Shown here piece after piece: positions 7,624 to 16,374 of a stretch of DNA of 64,000 nucleotides. Source of the stretch: Clostridium kluyveri. Lineage in GTDB: Bacteria; Bacillota; Clostridia; Clostridiales; Clostridiaceae. Positions within the stretch are counted from its first letter, which is position 1. The number at the start of each line of letters is the position of its first letter. The notes under the pieces were generated by a model, which was given only the letters and a program-made list of their open reading frames with translations, made no database searches and was not told the DNA's origin. Location of the stretch: positions 2,604,001-2,668,000 of the forward strand of contig NZ_CP018335.1 of assembly GCF_001902295.1 (NCBI RefSeq), given 5' to 3'. Made by a program: the position numbers and the translations under genes.

Positions 7624-8472
7624 ATGATATACGAAATATCATTGATAAAGATTTTACCAGATGGAATACTGAGCCTATACTTTTCTAATATAAAAAACTT
7701 AAGTATACCTACATCGTCAATACATATACCAGTGCGTATATACACACCTCAAATTGCTAGTAAGCTTCCTATAATTATTTATTCTCATGGTAGCAGCTGG
7801 ATTGGAGGAAGCCTCAATACTCATGACAATATTTGCAGAAAACTTTCACAAAATACGAACGCAATTGTGATATCTGTAGACTACTGGCTTGCTCCAGAAA
7901 ATCCTTTTCCAGCTGGACTTAATGATGTATATGCTGTACTCCAATGGACTTATAAAAATGCAGAAAGTATAAATGGAAATTCGGCACATATAGCTCTTGT
8001 AGGAGACAGTTCAGGAGCAAATCTTTCTGCAGCAACTTCTTTAATAGAACGCGATAAAGATGGTTCCCATATAGCTTGCCAGGTATTAGTATACCCTTCT
8101 ACAAACATATTTGAATTAAACAGTAGATCCTGGTCTTATTTTGCTAACGATTTTAATCTTTCGATGACAGATATGCAAAAGTATATCTCTTTGTATGTGC
8201 CAAAAAAAGAAGATAGAATTAATCCTTATGCATCTCCACTCTTAGCAAAAAATTTTAAAGGACTTCCTGATACACTTATAATAACAGCAGAATTTGATCC
8301 TGTAAGAGATGAAGGAGAAGCCTATGCTAAAAAATTAAAAGAAGCTGGTGTTAAGGTGGTTGTTACTCGATACAAAGGTGTAACCCATGGATTCTTATTA
8401 ATGAATCAAATTACAAGTGAATCAGATAAAGCTCTGAATGAAATTTCCTCATATCTTCAAAAAGAACTTTAA
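7624..8472 (+). CDS. Alpha/beta hydrolase (HSL-type esterase), truncated at the N-terminus
   Basis: Carboxylesterase/lipase of the hormone-sensitive-lipase class. Visible motifs are the oxyanion region YSHGSSWIGG (HGS in place of HGG), SVDYWLAPENPFPAGLND, nucleophile Ser in GDSSGAN, Asp in AEFDPVRDE and His in THGFLLM, so the catalytic core is complete. The true N-terminus lies at 7297, before an inserted element. After the element the old frame continues (INDIRNIIDKDFTRWNTEP) until a frameshift near 7688, where the present frame reads SNIKNLSIPT. The ATG at 7624 has no Shine-Dalgarno site, so the gene is probably a pseudogene or poorly expressed and unanchored. Confidence 0.75.
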   Translation: MIYEISLIKILPDGILSLYFSNIKNLSIPTSSIHIPVRIYTPQIASKLPIIIYSHGSSWIGGSLNTHDNICRKLSQNTNAIVISVDYWLAPENPFPAGLNDVYAVLQWTYKNAESINGNSAHIALVGDSSGANLSAATSLIERDKDGSHIACQVLVYPSTNIFELNSRSWSYFANDFNLSMTDMQKYISLYVPKKEDRINPYASPLLAKNFKGLPDTLIITAEFDPVRDEGEAYAKKLKEAGVKVVVTRYKGVTHGFLLMNQITSESDKALNEISSYLQKEL

Positions 8473-8535
8473 TAAACATGAAAAATATAGATTCATTTAA
8501 ATAGTTCTAATCTTTGTATAAACACTTATGAAATG

Positions 8536-8600
8536 AATATAAAATGTTTAAAGTTGGGTATAATAACTAATGTTCATAAAAATACTATGTTATCTCCTTA
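8536..8600 (+). repeat. Dispersed intergenic repeat X, copy 2
   Basis: Matches 4408-4470 over about 60 bp. It lies downstream of the esterase and 25 bp before a terminator hairpin. Confidence 0.55.
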
Positions 8601-8624
8601 ATATTGTTTCGATATGTTTTAACC

Positions 8625-8658
8625 AATAAAAGCTCCGGCAAATACCAGAGCTTTTATT
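8625..8658 (+). terminator. Terminator downstream of the esterase
   Basis: AATAAAAGCTC (8625-8635) pairs with GAGCTTTTATT (8648-8658), a symmetrical hairpin with T-rich arms. Confidence 0.7.
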
Positions 8659-8668
8659 AAATTATATT

Positions 8669-8790
8669 GGTTGTAAAAAATCAAATAAGGGTATTAACCT
8701 TATAAATATATAATATATAATTTTGCAATATGTGCAAATAAGCTATAAGCAAAAAAATATAGTGGCCTGTTAAGACCACTAATAAACTAT
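8669..8790 (+). repeat. Dispersed intergenic repeat Y, copy 2
   Basis: Aligns with 5611-5730. AT-rich with a central TATAAATATATAATATATAA. No coding potential. Confidence 0.6.
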
Positions 8791-8828
8791 CCCTATTTTA
8801 AAATATTTTGATTTTAAATAAATTCTAT

Positions 8829-9126
8829 TAATTATTCTCTAGCTTCACGTGCTGGTGCAAAAGTTTTACATCCCCACCTACTTGTAACTCTGGATAAATA
8901 AAGTTAAAATTCGGAGTTGTATTTATCAAGTCAAAAATTCACTCTTTGCATCACCACTAATAGTAGTATAATACGAATATGTTTGCCCTGGTATTACTGC
9001 ATTTGTTGAAGCTCCGCCATCAAGTTTTGTACTTATCGGTGCGGCTTGTACACTAGTTAATGATAATCCAGAAGTCAATACTAACCCGTAAATTACAGAA
9101 GATAAGACTTTTAATTTCTTATTCAT
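8829..9126 (-). pseudogene. Small secreted protein, frameshifted
   Basis: The frame from the ATG at 9126 encodes 66 residues: a clear signal peptide (MNKKLKVLSSVIYGLVLTSG, cleavage near VQAAP), then a Thr/Ser/Gly-rich stretch ending SGDAKSEFLT at 8926. In the next frame, directly after this stop, the sequence reads LINTTPNFNFIYPELQVGG and continues to a stop near 8829. This resembles the end of a LysM repeat (NPxxIYPGQ). A frameshift therefore seems to have broken a small secreted protein. Its ATG overlaps the stop of the EamA gene, so it belongs to the end of the proline-reductase operon. Confidence 0.5.
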
Positions 9127-9991
9127 ACCTAGAATACATATACACTCCGCCAATGACAATTATACTCCCTATAATTTGTGAAACCTGTGGGATTTCCCCA
9201 TAAATCAATACTGCCAGTATAGAAGCAAATACCGGTTCTAACAATTTAGCTGAAGATACATAAGAGGGACTTAAATACTTAAGACACCAGCTAAATACAC
9301 TATGGCCTAATAATGTACAAGAAATGCCAAGTAAAAGTCCAAGAATGATTTCATTGATTCCATACCCATAGATTGGCGTATGACTTATAAAATCAAATAT
9401 AATAAGTGTAATAAAACATGCACTATAGGTTACAAATGTGTATACCGTGGTGCTAAGATGATCCCTTTGTTTTCTACCAATTAATGTGTATACTGCAACC
9501 ATAACAGCTGCAAGCAGTGCCAGAGCATCTCCATACAGTACATTCTTTCCACCGCCATAATCATTTGCGGCAATTACTATACTTCCTAAAAAAGTAATTA
9601 TAATTGCAAGTATTCCATATCTATTTATTTTGCCTTTAAATACAAGCACAAATCCAAGGGCAGAAAAAATAACTTCCGTACTCACAAGCACTGTGGAACT
9701 GGCAACTGATGTAAATTTCAGGGATTCAAACCAAAGTGAAAAATGGACTGCCAGGAAAAATCCACTTACTATATTCCACAGAACATCATCTTTTTTTAAT
9801 TTTAGAACTTCCCCACGAAATTTCATTCCTATTAAAGGAAACAGGATGAGAACTGTCCACCCCAAACGATATGTAGCTATAACCAGACTGGGAGCATTTG
9901 AGTATTTTATAAATATGGACGAAAAAGATACTCCAAATACTCCCATCAACAAAAGTGCTTTAGGGTTAATTCTAGTCAATTGTTTTTCCAA
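9119..9991 (-). CDS. EamA/DMT-family transporter
   Basis: Ten-span drug/metabolite-type transporter of the inner membrane, about 290 residues, with two internally repeated EamA domains (LLLMGVFGVSFSSIFIKYSN in the first; the second from about residue 150). I prefer the TTG at 9991 because AGGGGAG lies 8 bp upstream; a TTG at 10012 lies before that ribosome site. The gene directly follows prdF on the same strand (about 35 bp), so it is probably the last intact gene of the proline-reductase operon. Export of an amino-acid product such as 5-aminovalerate is a reasonable but untested guess. Confidence 0.85.
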   Translation of the reverse strand: MEKQLTRINPKALLLMGVFGVSFSSIFIKYSNAPSLVIATYRLGWTVLILFPLIGMKFRGEVLKLKKDDVLWNIVSGFFLAVHFSLWFESLKFTSVASSTVLVSTEVIFSALGFVLVFKGKINRYGILAIIITFLGSIVIAANDYGGGKNVLYGDALALLAAVMVAVYTLIGRKQRDHLSTTVYTFVTYSACFITLIIFDFISHTPIYGYGINEIILGLLLGISCTLLGHSVFSWCLKYLSPSYVSSAKLLEPVFASILAVLIYGEIPQVSQIIGSIIVIGGVYMYSRYE

Positions 9992-10026
9992 AATTTCTTC
10001 TCCCCTTATCAAACATTTCTTCTAAT

Positions 10027-11094
10027 TTAAATAAAGCTTGTTTTCATTTTATCATACTCTTTTTCAATAAGAAATCCATATTCATGAGGATCATAATTAT
10101 TTAGGATAAGTTTATTTAAACCTGTGATGTAGGCACTTCCTGTAATCTGCGGAATAATGGCCTTTCTTCCGCAAATTTCAATCTCTTTCGTTGCCATCCC
10201 TTTAAATATAGAACCGGTAATACCTTCATAAACGAATTCTTCCCCAAGACCTATTTTACCTTTTTCATAAAGATGGGCCAGTTTTGCACTGGTTCCAGTA
10301 CCACAGGGTGAGCGATCTACCTGTGCATCTCCAAATATAACAACATTTTTTAAATTCGCTTCTGGATTATGGGACATTCCGTAAAATTCAACTAAATCTA
10401 CTGTAGTTATATCCAGATATGGATGTGTAATCTCTATTGACTCATTTATTTTTTTTCTAAGTTTCATACCCAACTCCGTTAATAACGGTAAATTATTCTG
10501 TTCAATTTTAATTCCCATTCTTTCCGTATCAACAAGTACAAAAAAACTGCCTCCAAAGGCAATATCAAATTGTATCTTTCCATAAATATCCAGACTTATC
10601 TCCAAATCCTCTCTATATAGAAAAGCAGGAACATTTAAAATACTCACCTCTACTGCCCTTCCACTTTCAACTTTTACCTTAGCCCTAATTATACCCGAAG
10701 GGGTTTCCAATACTACATTTGTATAAGGTTCTACAATTTGGACTAAACCTGTTTCCACAGCTACAGTAGCTGTTCCAATGCTGCCATGACCGCACATGTT
10801 CAAATATCCGCCGCTGTCCATAAATATTACACCCAAATCGGCTTCCCCGCTTATAGGTTCTGTGACTACAGCTCCAAACATATCCCTGTGACCCCTGGGT
10901 TCCAATATAAGTGCTGTTCTGTAGTGGTCATAATTTTTTTCAAGAAATTTTTTACGTTCCATCATAGTTTTACCCTGTAATTTGGGAAAGCCCTGCAATA
11001 TAATCCTTGTAGGCTCTCCCATAGTATGGGAGTCCACCGCAAGGAATGTTTTCTCGGCATTTTGTAATTTTGGTAAATACTCCATTACTGCCAC
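10027..11094 (-). CDS. prdF: Proline racemase
   Basis: Converts L-proline to D-proline, the substrate of D-proline reductase. The 355-residue cytosolic enzyme shows both catalytic cysteines: MCGHGS (about residue 97) and SPCGTGTSA (about 265). Cys at the first site separates proline racemase from trans-3-hydroxyproline dehydratases, which have Thr. DSHTMGEPTRI near the N-terminus and GGSFFVLVD in the middle fit the family. It lies 24 bp after prdB in the operon, the usual clostridial neighbour. The related 4-hydroxyproline epimerase is the main alternative but the context favours PrdF. Confidence 0.95.
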   Translation of the reverse strand: MAVMEYLPKLQNAEKTFLAVDSHTMGEPTRIILQGFPKLQGKTMMERKKFLEKNYDHYRTALILEPRGHRDMFGAVVTEPISGEADLGVIFMDSGGYLNMCGHGSIGTATVAVETGLVQIVEPYTNVVLETPSGIIRAKVKVESGRAVEVSILNVPAFLYREDLEISLDIYGKIQFDIAFGGSFFVLVDTERMGIKIEQNNLPLLTELGMKLRKKINESIEITHPYLDITTVDLVEFYGMSHNPEANLKNVVIFGDAQVDRSPCGTGTSAKLAHLYEKGKIGLGEEFVYEGITGSIFKGMATKEIEICGRKAIIPQITGSAYITGLNKLILNNYDPHEYGFLIEKEYDKMKTSFI

Positions 11095-11118
11095 TCACTT
11101 CCTTTTATGAGCATTAAA

Positions 11119-11844
11119 CTACACATTATGTCTATATTCATAAGGTAACAGCCTCAATTGGCCAAAATGATCAAATTCCTCTATACATTGAAGCGAATCT
11201 TTAAGAATTCCCATCTGCATTTCCACATTATTTGGCTCACCTGCATTTGAGCCTATTGGTACATGGGCCGCCGCAATACGTGGGGCACCCTGCTGCTGTG
11301 CAATAGGGGGCAGTGCTGCAATTACAATACAGGACATGCCTGCTTCCTCACAAGCCCTTGTTACAATGGTAGCTGAACGGTGACAAGTACCACACCCTCC
11401 AGTACAGAGCACAATGTCTACCTCCTGTGCTTTAAGATTGGAGGCAATCTCGGGACCTGTTTCATTTTTAAACTTATCCACATTTCCTCCCCCTCCCATA
11501 AAACCATACATTTCATCTGCCAGACTTCCTATAAATCCTTCCTGAACCAGTTCACGCAATCTGTCAAGCGGAAACATTGCATTTACATCTTTATTGATAT
11601 CAGAATTATCAAATCCTCCATGTGTAACCATAAGCTGTGAAGTTGGAGTATCACATGGAATTGGACGATAGGTGTAATCCCCTGCGGTATTAAAAGGTTT
11701 TTGATCCTTTTTATGAATTCCTCCTGCGGTTATAAATGCCACTTTACATTTATTTAAGGGTTTTGTAGGCGGTGTCCAAACTGCTTTTGGAGTGACTGGA
11801 ACAAATATTTCCGATTTTAATCCTACTGCCGTTGTAAGTTTCAT
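11119..11844 (-). CDS. prdB: D-proline reductase PrdB subunit, Cys form
   Basis: The small catalytic subunit of D-proline reductase, which reductively opens D-proline to 5-aminovalerate with PrdA. The 241-residue protein carries the redox motif as GGCGTCHRS, Cys151-x-x-Cys154. In characterised PrdB proteins the corresponding motif carries selenocysteine (UGA). Here the codon is TGT (minus strand, near 11383-11385) and no in-frame TGA interrupts the gene, so this is a selenium-independent variant. GGAGG precedes the ATG. It lies between a 61-codon gene and prdF. Reaction and motif role are from the known family; reduced or altered activity is inference. Confidence 0.95.
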   Translation of the reverse strand: MKLTTAVGLKSEIFVPVTPKAVWTPPTKPLNKCKVAFITAGGIHKKDQKPFNTAGDYTYRPIPCDTPTSQLMVTHGGFDNSDINKDVNAMFPLDRLRELVQEGFIGSLADEMYGFMGGGGNVDKFKNETGPEIASNLKAQEVDIVLCTGGCGTCHRSATIVTRACEEAGMSCIVIAALPPIAQQQGAPRIAAAHVPIGSNAGEPNNVEMQMGILKDSLQCIEEFDHFGQLRLLPYEYRHNV

Positions 11845-11883
11845 TTTATTTTCCTCCTCAACTCATAAATTCTTTTATTTAAT

Positions 11884-12069
11884 TTAAATAGTTTGCATAT
11901 AGCTGAAGTAAAATTGTACCATCTGTCCAATTTCAAGCTTCTTATCTGTAAATACCCATCTAAGCGGCACAGAAATTACACCAAGTCTTCCTTGAACATT
12001 CACTTTTACTGCAGTGTCATTTATCTCCACAATTTTTCCTTTAGTCAATATCGGACTTAACTCAATCAT
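11884..12069 (-). CDS. Small proline-reductase-operon protein
   Basis: A 61-residue protein (ELSPILTKGKIVEINDTAVK, then GVISVPLRWVFTD, ending YFSYMQTI) predicted to form a small beta barrel. It overlaps the prdA stop by 4 bp (ATGA), so it is translationally coupled. Proteins of this size occur in prd loci of other clostridia and are annotated as CBO2463/CBO2479-domain proteins; I match it on size, context and pattern only. Its function is unknown. Confidence 0.7.
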   Translation of the reverse strand: MIELSPILTKGKIVEINDTAVKVNVQGRLGVISVPLRWVFTDKKLEIGQMVQFYFSYMQTI

Positions 12070-13790
12070 CTCCCCAATACCTCATCCACAATCTCCTGAT
12101 TTTTTCCAATAACATCCTTGTTCCACTTTCGCTCCGCCGTTTCTATAGGAATACCTGCCATCTTTGTCTTTAACATAAGTATGGCTCTGTCTGCATCCTC
12201 CTTTGTAATGGAACTGCACCCTGCAATTTCATTTTCAAATCCATCTTCATCCTTATTAATTTCAACCATGGCATCCATATATTTGTTTCCAACCACAAGC
12301 TGCCCCTGATAAGCGCAAAAAGATACTCCCACCACTGGAATTCCTCTCATACCAATCTGTTCAATATGGGATGTAAAATCAATGTGGTTATTCCCAAAAC
12401 CTTCAGTGGTAATAATGGCACCTTCCACTTCCAAAGTTTCTATGAGTGTTCCAAGCCTTTCTGAAACATAGTTCTTTTCATCATTGACCTGGGGACTTCC
12501 CACAAATACAACACCGACCAGATTTAACTCATCATCTTCTGCCAGCCCCTCCACTAAGGGTTCACGGAAATAATGTCTTGTCATTTCCTTGGTTGCAGGT
12601 CCAATACAAGTTAAAGCATGAATTGCACCATCCCGCACCTGGTTTGCTGTCATCATAATTGGAAGATTACCGAGATCTACATTCTTCTGGCCTCCCTGTA
12701 TACCAGCAGGTTCCATAGGACAAAGTACATTATCATGCATAGCCCCCTGCCCCATAATTTCTTTGATTAAAACAATCCTTGGTCTTCCATATTTTTTTAT
12801 GTCTTTACATACTTTCTCCTTTTCTACAGTCTCTTGAGTGTCCTTAATTATATTTCTAACTTCCTGAATAATTACATCTTCTGCAGAATGTGCTGCAAAA
12901 GGACCTCTTCTTTCCATTCCAGTACCACTTTGAACGACCACATGTACACGAATAATAATATCTTCCTCATCCGCACATCCCGGTCTTCCAAATTTCATCT
13001 TTTCATCCAGATAACCCTCGGAAGAACCAAACTCATGAATCTGAACACCTTCTTCATCAACACCTGTAAGCATAAATACAACACCATCTAATACATGAGA
13101 AATACCCTCACCCAGTTTCCCTTCCACTTTTGTAGAAACTGGACATACATCCATAATGGTTTCTGTAAAGACATGTCTATTATCTGGCGTAATGACATCC
13201 ATTTTTAACTTCTTTACTAGGGGATCTGCCTCCATAGCCTTATTTATAATATCTTCATCTATAGTTAATACTCCACCTACAAAAGATGTTTTTGAGCCAA
13301 TTTTTACTTCTTTCACTTTATAATACTTTTTCACTAAAGTTCTTATAACTTTATCTTCTATTGGTACTTTAGGTGATGCTTCCTCCACTGAAACTTGGTT
13401 TGTTATGAGATTAGCAGGTATATCCAGCTTTAGGCCTTTCAATTTTTCAATTTCAATATGAATCATCCCATTTTTAATTTCATGTATCTGAAGTTCCTCT
13501 GTGCCAACAGGTGTTTTATACTCTGTTTCTGATATTTCATTGATGTCATCCAACATATCTCTAGTAATTGAGGTTAAAGCATCAGCATCTTTTATAAGCG
13601 TTTTCCCCAGTACTTCTTCAATGGTAAGTCCATGGTCACTTAATGTCATAAGTCCCGCCTCTATCATATCCTCAAATAATGTTGGATCTTCCAAGTCATG
13701 TTCACCTATTACCAGCCCTTTTTTTCTCTGACAGCAAAAAATTGCCGGATCTTTTAAATGCTTTTCCACTATTTCCTTTGTAATTGACAT
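12066..13790 (-). CDS. prdA: D-proline reductase PrdA proprotein
   Basis: The large subunit precursor of D-proline reductase, 574 residues. In the studied enzyme it is cleaved at a cysteine that becomes the pyruvoyl group binding D-proline. The best candidate here is Cys395 in HALTCIGPATKEMTRHYF, which would give fragments of about 43 and 20 kDa, matching known subunit sizes. Other conserved blocks are GSSEGYLDEKMKFGRPGC, IMGQGAMHDNVLCPMEPAG and TTEGFGNNHIDF. GGGGGAAATAA precedes the ATG. It follows prdC by 37 bp. No in-frame TGA is present. Confidence 0.95.
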   Translation of the reverse strand: MSITKEIVEKHLKDPAIFCCQRKKGLVIGEHDLEDPTLFEDMIEAGLMTLSDHGLTIEEVLGKTLIKDADALTSITRDMLDDINEISETEYKTPVGTEELQIHEIKNGMIHIEIEKLKGLKLDIPANLITNQVSVEEASPKVPIEDKVIRTLVKKYYKVKEVKIGSKTSFVGGVLTIDEDIINKAMEADPLVKKLKMDVITPDNRHVFTETIMDVCPVSTKVEGKLGEGISHVLDGVVFMLTGVDEEGVQIHEFGSSEGYLDEKMKFGRPGCADEEDIIIRVHVVVQSGTGMERRGPFAAHSAEDVIIQEVRNIIKDTQETVEKEKVCKDIKKYGRPRIVLIKEIMGQGAMHDNVLCPMEPAGIQGGQKNVDLGNLPIMMTANQVRDGAIHALTCIGPATKEMTRHYFREPLVEGLAEDDELNLVGVVFVGSPQVNDEKNYVSERLGTLIETLEVEGAIITTEGFGNNHIDFTSHIEQIGMRGIPVVGVSFCAYQGQLVVGNKYMDAMVEINKDEDGFENEIAGCSSITKEDADRAILMLKTKMAGIPIETAERKWNKDVIGKNQEIVDEVLGR

Positions 13791-13827
13791 ATTTATTTCC
13801 CCCTGCCTTATTAATAAAAAGTATTAA

Positions 13828-15123
13828 TCACGAAATATTCAATTTTCGTATCAATTTATGATTTACTGCCCTAAGTGCACCATCAGTACAATGATATACT
13901 GGAAGCTTAAGCTTTGGAGCACAAGACATCACTGTATTTGTACAATCACTGCAATTGCTAATTAATATTGCTTTAGCCCCTGTCTTTTTCAAAGCCATAA
14001 CCTTCTCCACCTGTCCCGGACATATTCCTGGATTTTCACATTTATAACCCTTTTTTGTTTTTTGTGCTTGTTTACAATACTCAACTCCTACAACTTTCGA
14101 TGTCATATCTTTTGCTATCTGTTTTAATCTTTTTTCATCTGCTCCACAGGCACATACTAAAAGCCCAATTTTATCAGGTCCTTTCAAAAAAGTTTCTGTT
14201 ACAATAATTCCTCCTGTTGTTTTAATCACCGGAAAATCCACAGATATTCTCTTTCCCGTAAATGGTCCCCCCATTATAATTTCACCATATTCTGGATAAC
14301 ATCCCCCGGCTTTCTCTATCAGTGAACCAACTCTTGTACCAATTGGAACATCCTCAAATACTTGAATTAAATTATCTCGGAGTTTACCTGCCACTGTGAT
14401 ATCTTTGTCTATAAGAGGCTTTTTTTTATCTACCGCTTCATAAATCCTATAAATGGTTTCTGCATTAATCACAATAGCATTTGCTGCAGCAGGAAGCTGC
14501 TCAACATTCAAGGTTACATTCTCAACCTGCCTTATAACTGCTCTTTCTTCTCCCATAGGATACATATCTGGAAGCAGATAAATTTGAATCTTATTATCTG
14601 ATATACATTTTTTCAATACTTCTATAGCCTTTTTATGTTTTCTCTTCATAGCAATTATTCCATATCCTGCATTAACCATTTCCATAACAATGTGTATGCC
14701 CCGAATTACTTCTTCAGCCTTTTTCTCTATCATGAGAATATTGTGGGTAAGAATTGGCTCACATTCCGCTGCATTTATTATAACTGTTCCTCCCTGCTTA
14801 AATGGCCTTTGAAGCTTTATATAAGTTGGAAATCCCGCCCCGCCTAAGCCCACAATACCCGCCTCTTCTACAAGCTCTAGTGGAGTCTTCCCTTTCAGTT
14901 TTACATATTCATAAGTATTGGCATCACATTCCTTTTCAATTTCGATGTATTTGTCCGTTATCCATAGAACTCTGCCATTTATGCTGGAGTGAATATTGCT
15001 TCCCACGGCTCCCGAAGTTTTTCCGGCTATAATTTGTCCACGATTTATTCTGTCCCCCATTTCGACCAGGGGTACTGATGGCATTCCCACATGCTGATTC
15101 ATCAAAAATCTGTAACTTTCCAT
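13828..15123 (-). CDS. prdC: PrdC, RnfC-like electron-transfer protein
   Basis: A 431-residue protein related to RnfC/NQRA-type subunits that carries electrons (from NADH or the Rnf complex) to proline reductase. The N-terminal barrel has GKTSGAVGSNIHSSINGRV. The nucleotide-binding Rossmann-like motif is GIVGLGGAGFPTYIKL, followed by INAAECEPILTHN. The C-terminus has clustered cysteines (VCACGADEK, ENPGICPGQ, SNCSDCTN, SCAPK). Some PrdC homologues are reported as selenoproteins; here every such position is Cys. It is first in the operon, divergent from the LysR gene, so the promoter lies in 15124-15316. Confidence 0.92.
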   Translation of the reverse strand: MESYRFLMNQHVGMPSVPLVEMGDRINRGQIIAGKTSGAVGSNIHSSINGRVLWITDKYIEIEKECDANTYEYVKLKGKTPLELVEEAGIVGLGGAGFPTYIKLQRPFKQGGTVIINAAECEPILTHNILMIEKKAEEVIRGIHIVMEMVNAGYGIIAMKRKHKKAIEVLKKCISDNKIQIYLLPDMYPMGEERAVIRQVENVTLNVEQLPAAANAIVINAETIYRIYEAVDKKKPLIDKDITVAGKLRDNLIQVFEDVPIGTRVGSLIEKAGGCYPEYGEIIMGGPFTGKRISVDFPVIKTTGGIIVTETFLKGPDKIGLLVCACGADEKRLKQIAKDMTSKVVGVEYCKQAQKTKKGYKCENPGICPGQVEKVMALKKTGAKAILISNCSDCTNTVMSCAPKLKLPVYHCTDGALRAVNHKLIRKLNIS

Positions 15124-15206
15124 TTTGTTTCCCCTTTCTCCCTTTGAATTTTTTAATACAAATTATTAAATTGTTAAAATAACTCCTGGTTATTTGTGTT
15201 TTTAAT

Positions 15207-15242
15207 CTATTTACACTATAATAATGCATAATGTGTAAATAG
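15207..15242. promoter_or_regulatory. 36-bp inverted repeat between prdC and lysR (candidate LTTR operator)
   Basis: CTATTTACAC (15207-15216) and GTGTAAATAG (15233-15242) form perfect 10-bp arms around a 16-bp AT-rich centre holding TATAATAATGCATAAT. It contains T-N11-A type half-sites and -10-like boxes on both strands. A divergent intergenic position next to a LysR gene is the standard place for an LTTR site, so it probably controls prdC and lysR together. Confidence 0.7.
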
Positions 15243-15316
15243 TAAAATTACAATTTAAAATACCAGACATCATTTTTTTTCATATCTAATTCATTAATGA
15301 AAGGAGAAAATGTTAA

Positions 15317-16204
15317 ATGGATTTAAAAAAATATGAATTACTTGCAGACGTGGCTGAAAGTGGAAATTTTACCACAAGTGGTAATAAGCTTGGTTATACC
15401 CAATCTGGAGTAAGCCATATAATAAAGGGCTTGGAGGGGGAAATAGGCTTTCCCTTGTTTATTAGGACAAGACGTGGAGTATTACTTACAGATAATGGCA
15501 GACGAATTATTCCCCTTATAAGACAGCTTTTATCAGAAAATTCCCGGCTGGAACAGACAATAAATGCTTTAAAGGGTGTAAACATTGGTTCTATAACCAT
15601 AGGCACATATTCAAGCATATCTATAAATTGGCTTCCTAAAATCATATATGAATTTCAAAAAAAATTCCCATATATTGACATACATATGAAAGAAGGCGGT
15701 ATCGACGAAATAGAATTCTGGATTGAAAACAATACAGTGGATTTTGGGTTCTGCAGCCAGAGGAACTCCCAGAAATTTGACTGGATACCCCTCCAGGATG
15801 ATCCTCTTATGGCTATATTACCAAAAGATTTTCCAATTCCTGAAGATGGATCCTATACAATTTCTAATCTCCATAATCAACCCTTTATCATCTCTGCACT
15901 TGGCATTGATTATGATATACATCTTGCATTAACAAAAGCAGGGGTAACCCCAAACATCCGTTTTTCATCAACAGATGACCATGCCATTATCTCTATGGTG
16001 GCTAATCATCTTGGTATAAGTATACTTCCAAATCTAATTATTCAGGGGTGGTCAAATCAGGTTATTACCCTGCCACTTAAACCATATTCCTCTAGAAGTT
16101 TGGGAATTGGAATAAAATCACTAGAACACATTTCCCCGGCATCTAAAAAATTTATTAAATATGCCAAAAGAATTGTGCAGAGTGAATTTAGCCGGTTATT
16201 CTAA
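15317..16204 (+). CDS. LysR-family transcriptional regulator of the prd locus
   Basis: A 295-residue LTTR: N-terminal winged HTH (LLADVAESGNFTTSGNKLGY, TQSGVSHIIKGLEGEIGFPL) and a C-terminal two-lobe substrate-binding domain from about residue 90 (IGSITIGTYSSI). AAAGGAG precedes the ATG at 15317. It is divergent from prdC. The co-inducer is probably proline or a related amino acid, by context. In Clostridioides difficile the prd operon is run by PrdR, a sigma-54 activator; none is seen here, so this locus appears to use a different regulator type. Confidence 0.88.
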   Translation: MDLKKYELLADVAESGNFTTSGNKLGYTQSGVSHIIKGLEGEIGFPLFIRTRRGVLLTDNGRRIIPLIRQLLSENSRLEQTINALKGVNIGSITIGTYSSISINWLPKIIYEFQKKFPYIDIHMKEGGIDEIEFWIENNTVDFGFCSQRNSQKFDWIPLQDDPLMAILPKDFPIPEDGSYTISNLHNQPFIISALGIDYDIHLALTKAGVTPNIRFSSTDDHAIISMVANHLGISILPNLIIQGWSNQVITLPLKPYSSRSLGIGIKSLEHISPASKKFIKYAKRIVQSEFSRLF

Positions 16205-16313
16205 ATCAATCTGTTTAATTACAATGATTATGACACCGCTGCACCAACAAATTAACATTAGCACAATATCTTTATATAGTTATTGATAAAATAATAGTTG
16301 AAGTAATAAATTA

Positions 16314-16342
16314 TTGACAAATTATTAAACAAATGATACTGT
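16314..16342 (+). promoter_or_regulatory. Promoter of the amino-acid ABC transporter
   Basis: TTGACA at 16314-16319 is followed after 17 bp by TACTGT at 16337-16342. The leader to the ATG at 16375 is short. Confidence 0.6.
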
Positions 16343-16374
16343 GTATAAAAGATTTACAAAAAGGGGGAATATAT

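Noticed and set aside
9630..10025. 131-codon frame on the plus strand
   Set aside because: It is antisense to the EamA transporter gene with no ribosome site or domain.
10027..15123. Search for in-frame TGA (Sec) codons in the prd genes
   Set aside because: All prd frames are uninterrupted; Cys codons occupy the redox positions, so no selenoprotein is called.
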